DNA of 64,000 bases. It comes from a bacterium. Its GTDB lineage: Bacteria > Bdellovibrionota_G > JALEGL01. This document shows positions 17,974 to 26,311 of the stretch, in pieces; the stretch's first letter is position 1; the number at the start of each line of letters is the position of its first letter. A program made the translations under genes and the position numbers. Under the pieces are notes generated by a model. The model made no database searches and had not been told where the DNA came from. It saw nothing but the letters and a program-made list of their open reading frames with translations. Location of the stretch: NCBI GenBank assembly GCA_022763185.1, contig JALEGL010000008.1, positions 139,169 through 203,168 on the forward strand, written 5' to 3'.

Positions 17974-19203
17974 TTGGTCGAACAAAACGGAAAAAAAATT
18001 GAATTTGATAGTAAGCACAAGCCCATTGTTTCTGATAACCCCACAATACTTTTTATTGAAGGTGATGGCGTTGGCCCTGACATCTGGAGAGCCAGCCAAA
18101 ATGTTTTTGATTCAGCTGTTGAGTTTGCTTATAAAGGTCAAAAAAAAGTTGCCTGGAAAGAGATTTTTGCCGGTGAAAAAGCCAAAGAAAAGTATGATGA
18201 TTACCTTCCTCAAGAGACTTTAGATGCAATTAAAGAGTATAAAATTGCCATCAAAGGTCCGTTAACAACACCTGTAGGTGGAGGGTTTAGAAGTTTAAAT
18301 GTAGGCTTAAGGCAGATTTTTGATTTGTATGCTTGTGTTCGACCCATTAAGTATTTTGATGGTGTAGAAGCACCTATCAAACGACCACAAGATGTAGATA
18401 TGGTTGTTTTTAGAGAGAACACGGAAGATGTTTACGCGGGCATAGAATGGGAAGCGGGTTCTGAAAATGCCAATAAGCTGTTGCACTTTTTAAATGGAAC
18501 ATTGAACTGTAAATTAGATTTAGCCTATGGTTTAGGTATAAAACCTATCAGTGAAAAGGGCTCAAAGCGTTTGGTTAAAAAAGCTATTGAGTATGCCATT
18601 GAAAGAAATTTACCATCCGTCACCTTGGTCCACAAAGGTAATATTCAAAAGTTTACAGAGGGTGCTTTTGCAAAGTGGGGCTATGAATTGGCTAAAGAAG
18701 AATTTTCTGAGCAAACCATTACTGAAAAGGAACTGTTTGATCAATACAATGGTCAGTGTCCAGCTGGTAAAATAGTCATCAAGGATAGAATTGCAGATGC
18801 CATGTTTCAACAAGCATTGCTAAGGCCAAAAGAGTACAGTGTTTTGGCTACAACCAACTTAAATGGTGATTATTTATCAGATGCTTTGATTGCGCAGGTC
18901 GGTGGACTAGGTTTAGGGCCAGGCGCTAACTTGGGTGAAGAAATTGCAATTTTTGAAGCTACTCATGGCTCGGCACCAAAATATACTGGTATGGATAAAG
19001 TAAACCCTGGTTCAGTAATTTTATCAGGTGTTATGATGTTTGAACATATGGGTTGGACTGAAGTTGCAAATTTGATTAAAACATCTTTGCAAACCACTAT
19101 AGCCAACAAAACTGTGACCTATGATTTAGAAAGGCAAATGGATAATGCAACATTGTTAAAATGTTCAGAGTTCGGTGAGGCAATTGTAAAAAACTTTAAA
19201 TGA
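17974..19203 (+). CDS. icd: NADP-dependent isocitrate dehydrogenase
   Basis: About 409 residues, close in length and sequence to the Escherichia coli enzyme. Conserved stretches include IEGDGVGPD, the phosphorylation/substrate loop [42 protein letters not shown] and [13 protein letters not shown]. It oxidatively decarboxylates isocitrate to 2-oxoglutarate in the TCA cycle. The start is TTG at 17974, because a strong ribosome site GAGGAGG (17963-17969) lies five bases upstream; an in-frame start at 17938 adds 12 residues without such a site. It stands alone, followed by the long structured gap before mdh. Confidence 0.95.
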   Translation: MVEQNGKKIEFDSKHKPIVSDNPTILFIEGDGVGPDIWRASQNVFDSAVEFAYKGQKKVAWKEIFAGEKAKEKYDDYLPQETLDAIKEYKIAIKGPLTTPVGGGFRSLNVGLRQIFDLYACVRPIKYFDGVEAPIKRPQDVDMVVFRENTEDVYAGIEWEAGSENANKLLHFLNGTLNCKLDLAYGLGIKPISEKGSKRLVKKAIEYAIERNLPSVTLVHKGNIQKFTEGAFAKWGYELAKEEFSEQTITEKELFDQYNGQCPAGKIVIKDRIADAMFQQALLRPKEYSVLATTNLNGDYLSDALIAQVGGLGLGPGANLGEEIAIFEATHGSAPKYTGMDKVNPGSVILSGVMMFEHMGWTEVANLIKTSLQTTIANKTVTYDLERQMDNATLLKCSEFGEAIVKNFK

Positions 19204-19251
19204 AATAATATGAGGGTTTAATAAATATTAATTAAATTTTTAAAGAATCAG

Positions 19252-19335
19252 TTTGAAATATATTGATCCTAATGGCTCACACAATTGGCTGGCTTTGCCA
19301 GCCAAGACTCGCCATACGGACAAAAATATTTCAAA
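19252..19335 (+). ncRNA. Structured RNA element, block 1, upstream of mdh
   Basis: The sequence can fold as closing stem TTTGAAATAT (19252-19261) with ATATTTCAAA (19326-19335); then TCC (19267-19269) with GGA (19318-19320); then TGGC (19273-19276) with GCCA (19311-19314); and an inner 9-bp hairpin TTGGCTGGC/GCCAGCCAA (19285-19305). The 14-base ACTCGCCATACGGA (19307-19320) is identical to one at 22686-22699. The closing stem differs completely in sequence between the two copies yet pairs perfectly in both. Orientation on the + strand is inferred from the following gene. The function is unknown: riboswitch, protein-bound leader or a mobile repeat are all possible. Confidence 0.6.
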
Positions 19336-19390
19336 TGTAATAACAAGCCAATTTTATATTGGTTTGTTCACGGGAGTGAAAAAATAAAAA

Positions 19391-19607
19391 CAAAGGAGAG
19401 ACAAGGCCTCGTGCTGTAGTCGACCTGAGTGGGCGCCGCAAAAGCGGCATAAGTTGTACTAGATCATCGCAAGGCAAAAGCCTTGCTCTTCACAAGTACA
19501 GCTTTATGAATTGATCCAAAACGACGTTTTTGGATCAAGAAGGGGCGGGCTTTGCATAAGAACCTGTAAGACACGGGGTCTAACAGGTTCTAAAGATCCC
19601 CCTTAGA
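19391..19607 (+). ncRNA. Structured leader, block 2, before mdh
   Basis: It contains an ungapped 29-base block (19405-19433) shared with 22764-22792: GGCC, two bases, GTGC, one base, G, four bases, then CGACCTGRGTGGG. Downstream lie hairpins GCCGC-AAAA-GCGGC, a two-part stem around CAAGGC/GCCTTG closed by AAGTTGTACT/AGTACAGCTT, an 11-bp hairpin TTGATCCAAAA/TTTTGGATCAA, and GAACCTGT/ACAGGTTC. AAGGGG (19540-19545) can close the last part with CCCCTT (19599-19604). The ribosome site AAGAGGAG follows about 14 bases later. Together with block 1 it fills most of the 427-base icd-mdh gap. Confidence 0.5.
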
Positions 19608-19630
19608 AAGAAATAACAAGAGGAGAGATA

Positions 19631-20569
19631 ATGGGAAGAAAGAAAATAACAATTGTAGGTGCTGGAAATGTCGGCGCAACAGCTGCTCATTGGGCTGCTC
19701 AAAAGGCTTTAGGTGATATTGTATTGATTGATATTGCTGAAGGTATTCCACAAGGTAAAGCTTTGGACTTGATGCAAGCAGCTCCTATTGAAGGTTACGA
19801 TGTTAATATCATGGGTACGCAAGATTATAAAGATACAGCAGACTCTGATGTTGTTGTGATCACTGCTGGTTCACCGAGAAAACCTGGAATGAGCCGTGAT
19901 GATTTGCTTTCTATCAATGCAAAAATTGTTAAAAGTGTGACCAGTGAAATTGTGAAGTATTCACCCAATTGTATCTTGATCGTTGTTTCTAATCCTTTGG
20001 ATGCCATGGTTTATGTGGCTTCTGAAGTGAGTCAGTTTCCAAGAGAAAGAGTGTTTGGTATGGCGGGTGTGTTGGACTCTGCGCGTTACCGTTGCTTTTT
20101 GGCAGAAGCACTGGAGTGTTCTGTGAAAGATGTTTTTGCTTTTGTTTTGGGAGGTCACGGAGATACCATGGTGCCTTTGCCTAAATATTCTACCATGGCC
20201 GGTATTCCAATTACAGAGCTACTGAGTGAAAACAAAGTCAATGAAATTGTAAATAGAACCAAGCATGGTGGTGCAGAAATCGTCAACTTTCTTAAAACCG
20301 GCTCCGCATTTTATGCGCCTTCAGCCGCAATCGTAGAAATGGTTGAGAGTATTTTGTATGACCAAAAACGTGTTTTACCCACTTGTGTAAAATTGCAAGG
20401 AGAATTTGGTATAGACAATACCTTTGTGGGGGTTCCTGTTAAGTTAGGTAGCAAGGGTGCTGAACAAGTTGTTGAAGTTAAGTTAAATGAAGAAGAAAGC
20501 AGTGCGTTAAATACGTCAGCGGCTGCAGTTAAAGAGTTGATGAGCTCGGTAGCGAGGTTTATAGGATGA
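19631..20569 (+). CDS. mdh: Malate dehydrogenase (LDH-like type)
   Basis: A 312-residue NAD-dependent dehydrogenase. The Rossmann loop is [10 protein letters not shown] with an acidic Asp (LIDIAEG) for NAD. The substrate-binding arginines fit the MDH pattern ([13 protein letters not shown]), [10 protein letters not shown] is conserved, and the catalytic His lies in [10 protein letters not shown]. It interconverts malate and oxaloacetate in the TCA cycle. AAGAGGAG lies 9 bases before ATG 19631. It overlaps sucC by four bases (ATGA), so mdh-sucC-sucD is one operon behind the structured leader. Confidence 0.96.
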   Translation: MGRKKITIVGAGNVGATAAHWAAQKALGDIVLIDIAEGIPQGKALDLMQAAPIEGYDVNIMGTQDYKDTADSDVVVITAGSPRKPGMSRDDLLSINAKIVKSVTSEIVKYSPNCILIVVSNPLDAMVYVASEVSQFPRERVFGMAGVLDSARYRCFLAEALECSVKDVFAFVLGGHGDTMVPLPKYSTMAGIPITELLSENKVNEIVNRTKHGGAEIVNFLKTGSAFYAPSAAIVEMVESILYDQKRVLPTCVKLQGEFGIDNTFVGVPVKLGSKGAEQVVEVKLNEEESSALNTSAAAVKELMSSVARFIG

Positions 20570-21729
20570 ATATTCATGAGTATCAAGCCAAGCAGTTATT
20601 TAAAACTGCTGGTATTCCAGTGTTAAATTCAATTGTTGCAAAAAATGCTTCAGAAGCTGAGCAAGCAGCCAAAGATCTTGGTGGAGATGGCCCTTGGGTT
20701 GTTAAAGCGCAAGTTCATGCTGGCGGTCGCGGTAAAGCTGGGGGTGTGAAGCTTTGCAAAAGCTTAAGTGAGGTCAAAGAGACAGCAGAAGAAATTTTAA
20801 GCAAGCCTCTGGTAACGCATCAAACAGGACCGCAAGGTGTTCCTGTACCCTGTGTTCTGGTTGAAGAGGGCTGCGCTATTGATAATGAGCTGTACTTTGC
20901 AGCTGTTTTAGACAGAGAAACCGCTAGCATTACTCTGATGGCCAGTCAAGAGGGGGGTGTTGAGATTGAAGAAGTGGCTGAGGCAACACCAGAAAAGATT
21001 ATTAAAGTCAAAGTTGACCCTGGTTATGGTTTAGATGCTTATCAAGCGCGTCAACTGTGTTTTGGCTTAGGTTTAGATAAAGCTTTACATAAAGATTTTT
21101 CTGCATTGGCCAAGAATTTAACCGACTTATTTACAAAATTAGATTGTTCCTTGGTAGAAATTAACCCCTTGGTGATTACCAAAGACAATACATTGGTCGC
21201 CCTTGACGGTAAGGTTAACTTTGATGAAAACGCACTGTACAGACATAAAGAGTTGTTAGAACTTCGTGACCTTAGCCAAGAGAATGAACGTGATATTGAA
21301 GCTCAAAAGTGGAATCTCAATTATATTGACCTTGAGGGTAATATTGGTTGTATGGTCAATGGCGCTGGTCTAGCGATGGCTACCATGGATACCGTTAAAC
21401 TTTACGGTGGAGAGCCTGCAAACTTCTTGGATGTTGGTGGCGGAGCAACCACTGAAATGGTGAGTGAAGCATTTAAGATTTTGGTCAGTGATAGCAATGT
21501 TAAAAGTATTTTCGTTAATATTTTTGGTGGTATCATGCGTTGTGATGTGTTGGCTGAAGGTATAGTACAAGCTGTTGAGCAAGTCGGTTTAGAAATCCCT
21601 CTTATTGTGCGTCTGGAAGGAACCAATGTCGATAAAGGACGAGAAATTTTAAACGATTCAGGCTTAAATATTCAAGCAACTTCGGATATGGGTGAAGCTG
21701 CACAATTGGCTGTTGCCTCAGTAAAGTAA
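20566..21729 (+). CDS. sucC: Succinyl-CoA synthetase, beta subunit
   Basis: A 387-residue ATP-grasp protein with the typical start [12 protein letters not shown], the nucleotide-binding segment [18 protein letters not shown], and C-terminal GGGATTEMV and [15 protein letters not shown]. With SucD it converts succinyl-CoA to succinate while making ATP or GTP. Start ATG 20566 overlaps the mdh stop (ATGA), indicating translational coupling. Confidence 0.97.
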   Translation: MNIHEYQAKQLFKTAGIPVLNSIVAKNASEAEQAAKDLGGDGPWVVKAQVHAGGRGKAGGVKLCKSLSEVKETAEEILSKPLVTHQTGPQGVPVPCVLVEEGCAIDNELYFAAVLDRETASITLMASQEGGVEIEEVAEATPEKIIKVKVDPGYGLDAYQARQLCFGLGLDKALHKDFSALAKNLTDLFTKLDCSLVEINPLVITKDNTLVALDGKVNFDENALYRHKELLELRDLSQENERDIEAQKWNLNYIDLEGNIGCMVNGAGLAMATMDTVKLYGGEPANFLDVGGGATTEMVSEAFKILVSDSNVKSIFVNIFGGIMRCDVLAEGIVQAVEQVGLEIPLIVRLEGTNVDKGREILNDSGLNIQATSDMGEAAQLAVASVK

Positions 21730-21746
21730 ATAGGGAGAACGTAACG

Positions 21747-22616
21747 ATGTCTATTTTAGTTGATAAAAATACAAAAGTCATTGTGCAAGGGATTACCGGT
21801 AAAAACGGAACATTCCATGCAACAACCTGTAAAGAATATGGCACTCAAATTGTTGCTGGTGTTACACCTGGCAAAGGTGGTCAAAATGTAGAAGGTATTC
21901 CTGTTTACAATACGGTTGCCGAAGCCAAACAAGATCATGATGTTGATGCAACCATGATTTATGTTCCAGCTCCTTTTGCTGCCGATGCGGTTTTAGAGGC
22001 TGTAGAGAATGAAATTCCACTCATTGTCTGCATAACAGAAGGTATCCCTGTAATGGATATGATTCGTGTTAAGCGTGCCGTTGCTTTAAGCAAAAGCCGT
22101 TTGATTGGGCCGAACTGTCCTGGAATTATTACTCCTGGTGGAGCAAAAATAGGTATTATGCCGGGCTATATACATAAACCAGGTAGAGTGGGGATTGTAT
22201 CTAAAAGTGGTACCTTGACCTATGAAGCAGTTCATCAAGTTAGCCAAGCTGGCCTTGGACAGTCAACGTGTGTTGGTATTGGTGGGGACCCCATTATTGG
22301 TTCAACATTTTTAGATATTTTACCTTTATTTGATCAGGATGAAGACACGGACTTAGTGATTATGCTTGGTGAAATTGGGGGTAACGCTGAGCAGGAAGCC
22401 GCTCAACTGATTAAAGAAACCTTCAATAAGCCCGTGGTTGGTTTTATTGCCGGAACAACGGCGCCGGAAGGACGAAGAATGGGACATGCTGGCGCTATTA
22501 TTTCTGGTGGAAAAGGCACAGCCAAAGAAAAGAAAGAAGTGATGAACGCATGTGGCATTACTGTGGTTGACAACTTGACTGAATTGGGTAAAACCGTCAG
22601 CAGTATTTTAAAATAA
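21747..22616 (+). CDS. sucD: Succinyl-CoA synthetase, alpha subunit
   Basis: A 289-residue subunit with the CoA-binding Rossmann domain ([12 protein letters not shown]), [11 protein letters not shown], and the phosphohistidine loop [16 protein letters not shown]. It partners SucC, 17 bases upstream, with AGGGAGAA as ribosome site. It is the last gene before the second structured leader. Confidence 0.97.
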   Translation: MSILVDKNTKVIVQGITGKNGTFHATTCKEYGTQIVAGVTPGKGGQNVEGIPVYNTVAEAKQDHDVDATMIYVPAPFAADAVLEAVENEIPLIVCITEGIPVMDMIRVKRAVALSKSRLIGPNCPGIITPGGAKIGIMPGYIHKPGRVGIVSKSGTLTYEAVHQVSQAGLGQSTCVGIGGDPIIGSTFLDILPLFDQDEDTDLVIMLGEIGGNAEQEAAQLIKETFNKPVVGFIAGTTAPEGRRMGHAGAIISGGKGTAKEKKEVMNACGITVVDNLTELGKTVSSILK

Positions 22617-22631
22617 GTACTTTTAAGGCTA

Positions 22632-22715
22632 AGCTAAGAAAAAGTTTCCTACTGGCTTCAAACAATGACCAGTTTCACAGGCCAAACTCGCCATACGGAA
22701 CTCTTTTTCTTAGCT
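22632..22715 (+). ncRNA. Structured RNA element, block 1, upstream of ndk
   Basis: Second copy of the element found before mdh. Closing stem AGCTAAGAAAAAG (22632-22644) with CTTTTTCTTAGCT (22703-22715), 13 perfect pairs; TCC (22647-22649) with GGA (22697-22699); TGGC (22653-22656) with GCCA (22690-22693); shared ACTCGCCATACGGA at 22686-22699. TCC to GGA spans 53 bases here and 54 in the other copy. The inner hairpin is weaker than in the mdh copy. It begins 16 bases after the sucD stop. Confidence 0.6.
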
Positions 22716-22750
22716 AGCTAAAATAGTTTTTTACTTAACTTATAAAAACT

Positions 22751-22846
22751 AACCTGGAGGATAGGCCATGTGCCGCTTCCGACCTGGGTGGGATGAATTT
22801 GGCGGAGACCGCGTCTTCGCCAAAGAAGGGGGGAAGATCCCCCCTT
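22751..22846 (+). ncRNA. Structured leader, block 2, before ndk
   Basis: It carries the shared 29-base block at 22764-22792 (GGCC, GTGC, CGACCTGGGTGGG at the same spacing as in the mdh leader). It is followed by a long hairpin from TTTGGCG (22798-22804) to CGCCAAA, and then AAGGGGGG (22826-22833) paired with CCCCCCTT (22839-22846) across an AAGAT loop. The ribosome site AGAAGAGGAG comes directly after. It is shorter than the mdh copy, which has extra hairpins in the middle. An in-frame ndk start at 22793 would run through these stems and is not credible. Confidence 0.5.
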
Positions 22847-22861
22847 AGAAGAGGAGAACAG

Positions 22862-23275
22862 ATGGAACGTACATTAGCAATGATTAAACCCGATGCAGTT
22901 GAAAAAAATGCAATTGGAGATATTTTATCTATTTATGAAAACAATGGTTTTAAAGTGGTGGCTTTAAAAAAACAGCAATTGACTGAGAAAGAAGCCCAGT
23001 CATTTTATGAAGTGCATAAAGAAAGACCTTTTTATGGTGAACTGGTGTCATTTATGACTTCAGGTCCAGTTGTGGCTATGGTCTTAGAAAAAGACAATGC
23101 GGTTAAAGCCAATCGTGAAATCATGGGTGCTACCAACCCTGAAGAAGCCGCTGAAGGAACTATAAGAAAACAATTTGCAACCAATATTGAAAAAAATGCG
23201 GTTCATGGTTCAGATTCTTTGGAAAATGCTGAAAAAGAAATAGCATTTTTCTTTTCATCAAAAAATCTGATTTAA
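22862..23275 (+). CDS. ndk: Nucleoside diphosphate kinase
   Basis: A 137-residue NDK of usual length: [15 protein letters not shown] at the start and NAVHGSDS containing the phosphoryl-accepting His near residue 117. It balances NTP pools by moving the gamma phosphate from ATP or GTP. ATG 22862 follows AAGAGGAG. In several bacteria NDK associates with succinyl-CoA synthetase, which fits its place behind sucCD. The leader elements shared with mdh suggest co-regulation. A clear terminator follows. Confidence 0.97.
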   Translation: MERTLAMIKPDAVEKNAIGDILSIYENNGFKVVALKKQQLTEKEAQSFYEVHKERPFYGELVSFMTSGPVVAMVLEKDNAVKANREIMGATNPEEAAEGTIRKQFATNIEKNAVHGSDSLENAEKEIAFFFSSKNLI

Positions 23276-23301
23276 CACGGTTAAACTGTGGTATAGACTA
23301 G

Positions 23302-23332
23302 GGCCAAACGCTAAAAGCGCTTGGCCTTTTTT
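23302..23332 (+). terminator. Intrinsic terminator after ndk
   Basis: GGCCAAACGC (23302-23311), loop TAAAA, GCGCTTGGCC (23317-23326), one A-C mismatch, then six T. It ends only five bases before the rlmN start codon. Confidence 0.9.
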
Positions 23333-23337
23333 ATTTT

Positions 23338-24369
23338 ATGATTAGTCAAAAAAAAGAAATATTAACCTTGCCATTGGATGAGCTACAAAGCTTTGTGCTT
23401 GAGCGCGGTTTTCCTAAGTACAGAGCAGAACAGGTATTTCATTGGGTTTATGCTCAGGGCTGCGATGAATTTTCTCAAATGAATAATCTTCCCAAAGCGC
23501 TGGTTGAAGATTTATCAACCCATTTTAGTTTTCCAGAAATTACCAGTGATACATTTGTTTCAAAAGATGGCACTATTAAGTATAGGTTTGACTTGGGTCA
23601 AGCCACGAGTATTGAAAGTGTATGGATGCCTGAAGAGGATAGAGCAACTTTATGCGTGTCATCTCAAGCAGGATGTGCATTAAAATGCGCTTTTTGTGTT
23701 ACAGGAACATTAGGTTTAAAGCGTAACTTAAGCGTTGAAGAAATCGTATATCAAATTTGGTATATAAACAAAAAGAAGCAAAAACGCATCACCAACTTGG
23801 TGTTTATGGGCATGGGTGAGCCTTTGCAAAATATGAATAATTTGATTAAAGCCATTAAGATACTTCGAGCAGATGACTTTTATGGTTTTGGTAAGAGGAA
23901 AATAACAGTTTCTACGGTGGGTTTAGCCAATAAGATTAAACCTTTTTTAGAGCAAACAGATGTTAATTTAGCCATATCACTTACAGGTTTTAACGATGCA
24001 GATAGAGACTATTGGATGCCCATCAATAAAACATTTAATTTGAAACGCCTTAAGCATGAGCTTTCAGGCTTAAGTTTGGGAAAAGGAAAGAAAATTACTT
24101 TTGAGGTGGTTTTGATTCAGGGGAAAACAGATCGTGAACAAGATGCATATGATTTAGCAGCGTTTCTCAAAGGGCTAAAAGCTAAAGTGAATTTAATTCC
24201 ATACAATGAAAATAAAGTTTTACCTGAATTTAAAAGCCCTAAAAAACAAGATATTCAACGTTTCCGTGATATTTTACAAGAAAAAGGCATCGTATCGATG
24301 GTGAGAAAAAATAGAGGGCAAGATATCATGGGAGCCTGTGGGCAGTTAGCGGCCAAAAATGTTCAATAG
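23338..24369 (+). CDS. rlmN: 23S rRNA (A2503-C2) / tRNA (A37-C2) methyltransferase RlmN
   Basis: A 343-residue radical-SAM enzyme. The iron-sulfur cysteines are C113, C117 and C120 (GCALKCAFC), followed by GMGEPLQN; the second catalytic Cys lies in the C-terminal GACGQLAA. Length and N-terminal domain (FPKYRAEQVFHWVY) match the family, which supports the ATG at 23338. No ribosome site is visible, and the ndk terminator ends just before the start, so expression may rely on a promoter overlapping the terminator or on readthrough. The order ndk-rlmN-pilF-rodZ is also seen in Pseudomonas. Confidence 0.95.
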   Translation: MISQKKEILTLPLDELQSFVLERGFPKYRAEQVFHWVYAQGCDEFSQMNNLPKALVEDLSTHFSFPEITSDTFVSKDGTIKYRFDLGQATSIESVWMPEEDRATLCVSSQAGCALKCAFCVTGTLGLKRNLSVEEIVYQIWYINKKKQKRITNLVFMGMGEPLQNMNNLIKAIKILRADDFYGFGKRKITVSTVGLANKIKPFLEQTDVNLAISLTGFNDADRDYWMPINKTFNLKRLKHELSGLSLGKGKKITFEVVLIQGKTDREQDAYDLAAFLKGLKAKVNLIPYNENKVLPEFKSPKKQDIQRFRDILQEKGIVSMVRKNRGQDIMGACGQLAAKNVQ

Positions 24370-24452
24370 CGCTTGTTTCTATTTGTAAAATCTATGAACC
24401 AGTTTTTAAAATTCATAGAGCATTGTCATGATTTTTGTTATGTTAACTTGGT

Positions 24453-24890
24453 ATGAAAATTCATAATAATAAAATTAGCTCTCAAGAGTGGAAAAGTTGC
24501 GATAAATTTTTTAAATCGACCAACACAGGTTCAATAAAAGTAGATAACAACGTTGTCGATGGGCTTGAGGCTTATGCCACTGTTGGTGAAGATGTCTCTT
24601 TGTTGAATATTTTTTTTCACTCTGATGGAATAAAAAAAGTGATTCGTATTCAATTTGATGAAACAGATATTGCGGGTAATGTTGCCAAACAAGAAGTTTA
24701 TGTGTTGGATTACTTAGAAAAACTTGGCTTTTCAATGAAAAACCTTGAACAGCTTGAATCAAATGTGAAAAGCAACGACTTTATTGAGACCTTAGACTTT
24801 ATTGAAAACAAGAAGCCATCACAGCCTAAAAGTGTCAGTAAACCAACAAAAGACGAGAAAGCATTGCAGAAAGTGTTATTGGGTTTTTAA
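24453..24890 (+). CDS. Unrecognised small soluble protein
   Basis: A 145-residue protein with no domain that I recognise. The first ~80 residues look like a compact alpha/beta unit (VDGLEAYATVGEDVSLLNIF, then RIQFDETDIAGN). The last 40 are a Lys/Ser/Pro-rich tail ending in DEKALQKVLLGF, which could be a short docking motif. No signal peptide or membrane segment. The downstream lipoprotein gene begins one base after its stop, so the two are probably co-transcribed. It is inserted between rlmN and the pilF-like gene, which adjoin in Pseudomonas. Confidence 0.75.
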   Translation: MKIHNNKISSQEWKSCDKFFKSTNTGSIKVDNNVVDGLEAYATVGEDVSLLNIFFHSDGIKKVIRIQFDETDIAGNVAKQEVYVLDYLEKLGFSMKNLEQLESNVKSNDFIETLDFIENKKPSQPKSVSKPTKDEKALQKVLLGF

Positions 24891-24891
24891 T

Positions 24892-25674
24892 ATGAAAAAG
24901 TGTTACAGAACAGTTGTTTTTTTAGTATTTTTAGTCATGCTGAATTTGGGTGGGTGTGCAAAAGATCCAAAACGTATTGAAAACTCCGAAATAAAATACA
25001 ATATTGCAAAGAAGTTTTTTTTTAGAGGAAGAGTTCCTGAAGCTATTGTCAATCTTGAAGAGTCACTCAAGGAGAATCCAAAAAACAGCGATGCCCATAA
25101 TTTTTATGGTTTGATTTTATTTCAAAGTAAGCGCTATGAAAAAGCCGAAAAACACTTTCAAAAAGCTGTAAAAATCAATGATAAATTTGCCGACGCACAT
25201 AATAATTTATGTGCACTTTATATTGATGTTAATCGTTTTTCCAAAGCGCAAGAGCATTGTAAGAAAGCTGTGTCTAACCTATTGTACGCCACACCCGAAA
25301 GAGCTTATTATAATTTAGGTCGAAGCTACGAAAAAATGGCAAAAGATGAAATAGCGATAGAGTACTATGAAAAAGCAATCAATAGTAATCCCCGCTTTGT
25401 ACTTGCTCTTGATAAGCTAGGAGCAGTTCATTTTAAACAACAGAATTACAAAAAAGCAGAAGGCTATTACAAATCAGCTTCAAAAGCGTGTAAGGCCACA
25501 AAGGAAGACTCATGGGGTGAAGTATGTGGATATTCTTTTTTAAAATTAAGTCAGATATACAGCATTTTCAAAGATTATAAAAGCCGCAAGCAGGCCTTGA
25601 GTCAGTGTTTAAAATATGCCAATAAAGGTGGGCAAGCTCATGACGCCTGTCAAAAAGAGATTATAAGAAGATAG
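24892..25674 (+). CDS. pilF: TPR lipoprotein, PilF/PilW/Tgl-like pilotin
   Basis: About 260 residues from ATG 24892. A lipoprotein signal peptide ends in the lipobox LGGC, so the mature protein should begin at a lipidated Cys near residue 21 and sit in the outer membrane. The rest is six or so TPR units (for example AHNFYGLILFQSKRYEKAEK). Size, lipobox, TPR content and position after rlmN and before a RodZ-like gene match PilF/PilW of pseudomonads and Tgl of Myxococcus, the pilotin that assembles the PilQ secretin. A longer in-frame ORF from 24802 overlaps the previous gene and would bury the signal peptide, so I reject that start. Confidence 0.8.
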   Translation: MKKCYRTVVFLVFLVMLNLGGCAKDPKRIENSEIKYNIAKKFFFRGRVPEAIVNLEESLKENPKNSDAHNFYGLILFQSKRYEKAEKHFQKAVKINDKFADAHNNLCALYIDVNRFSKAQEHCKKAVSNLLYATPERAYYNLGRSYEKMAKDEIAIEYYEKAINSNPRFVLALDKLGAVHFKQQNYKKAEGYYKSASKACKATKEDSWGEVCGYSFLKLSQIYSIFKDYKSRKQALSQCLKYANKGGQAHDACQKEIIRR

Positions 25675-25684
25675 GTGGAAGGGT

Positions 25685-26053
25685 ATGACATTTGGTAAAT
25701 ATTTTGTTGAAAAGCGTAAAGAAAAAGGCTTAAGCAAGGAAGACATCCTTAAATTAACAAAAGTGAGAAAAGTTTATTTAGATGCGCTTGAAGAAGATCG
25801 TTTTAATGCGTTGCCTCCGAAAGCTTTTGTTGTAGGCTTCTTAAGAAGTGTGGCCAAAATTCTTGAAACGGACGAAAATGAACTTGTACAAAAGTATTTG
25901 GTTGAGCTTTCTGAGCAGGAAGAAACAATTAAAGAAAATAGTTTGGTTTATAGAGAGTATCAGGTCAATATGAAAAAAAACCTTTTACTTTGGGCTGGCT
26001 TAATTTTTGTTTTGGTCTTAATTGTCTTATCGCCGCTTTTTTTTAAGTCATAA
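25685..26053 (+). CDS. Short RodZ-like protein (HTH plus membrane helix)
   Basis: A 122-residue protein. Residues 1-75 are a Cro/C1-type helix-turn-helix of the HTH_25 kind seen in RodZ (VRKVYLDALEEDRFNALPP, then GFLRSVAKIL). After a charged linker a single membrane segment spans about 98-118, and the protein ends four residues later. RodZ itself links MreB to the cell wall machinery and has a periplasmic domain, absent here. It follows the pilotin-like gene by ten bases with GTGGAAGG as ribosome site. ispG, the usual downstream neighbour in gammaproteobacteria, is not here. Confidence 0.85.
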   Translation: MTFGKYFVEKRKEKGLSKEDILKLTKVRKVYLDALEEDRFNALPPKAFVVGFLRSVAKILETDENELVQKYLVELSEQEETIKENSLVYREYQVNMKKNLLLWAGLIFVLVLIVLSPLFFKS

Positions 26054-26156
26054 GTTAAATATGGAAGTGTTTTTTAAATATTAAAAATAAATGATTTGAG
26101 TGGTTTCAAGCTATAGTTATCATTTAGGCAAACATTGCTTTATACGTATTCAATAC

Positions 26157-26184
26157 TTGACCATTTTCTTTAAAAGACTAGAAT
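26157..26184 (+). promoter_or_regulatory. Probable sigma-70 promoter of the giant TPR gene
   Basis: TTGACC (26157-26162), 16-base spacer, TAGAAT (26179-26184). Predicted start near 26191, giving a ~120-base leader to the TPR gene. Consensus match only. Confidence 0.45.
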
Positions 26185-26311
26185 ATATAGAGAGTTGGGG
26201 TTTTTATTGTAAGTCTTGTGCCCGTTCTTTTTGTGGTTCAGATTTAGTGTTCAGGCCTTTGCCTAAGTGTTTTAATTGTAGGATTTCATTCTATAGGAGA
26301 TAAAAATAAGT

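Noticed and set aside
22764-22792. Possible SRP RNA-like sequence (complement of CGACCTGGGTGGG resembles the CAGGTC-GGAA region of 4.5S RNA)
   Set aside because: The GGAA tetraloop flanks and the AGCAG strand of SRP domain IV are missing, and the copy at 19405 lacks the similarity altogether.
22793-22861. Longer in-frame start for ndk
   Set aside because: It would translate the G/C-rich leader stems into a basic, proline-rich peptide absent from NDK proteins; ATG 22862 has a strong ribosome site and the canonical N-terminus.
26100-26303. 67-codon + strand ORF with two CxxC pairs, like a small zinc ribbon, ending nine bases before the giant TPR gene
   Set aside because: The only start is a GTG without a ribosome site, and a good promoter for the TPR gene lies inside the ORF. 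Two CxxC pairs in 30 residues can arise by chance. It would need homologues to be believed.
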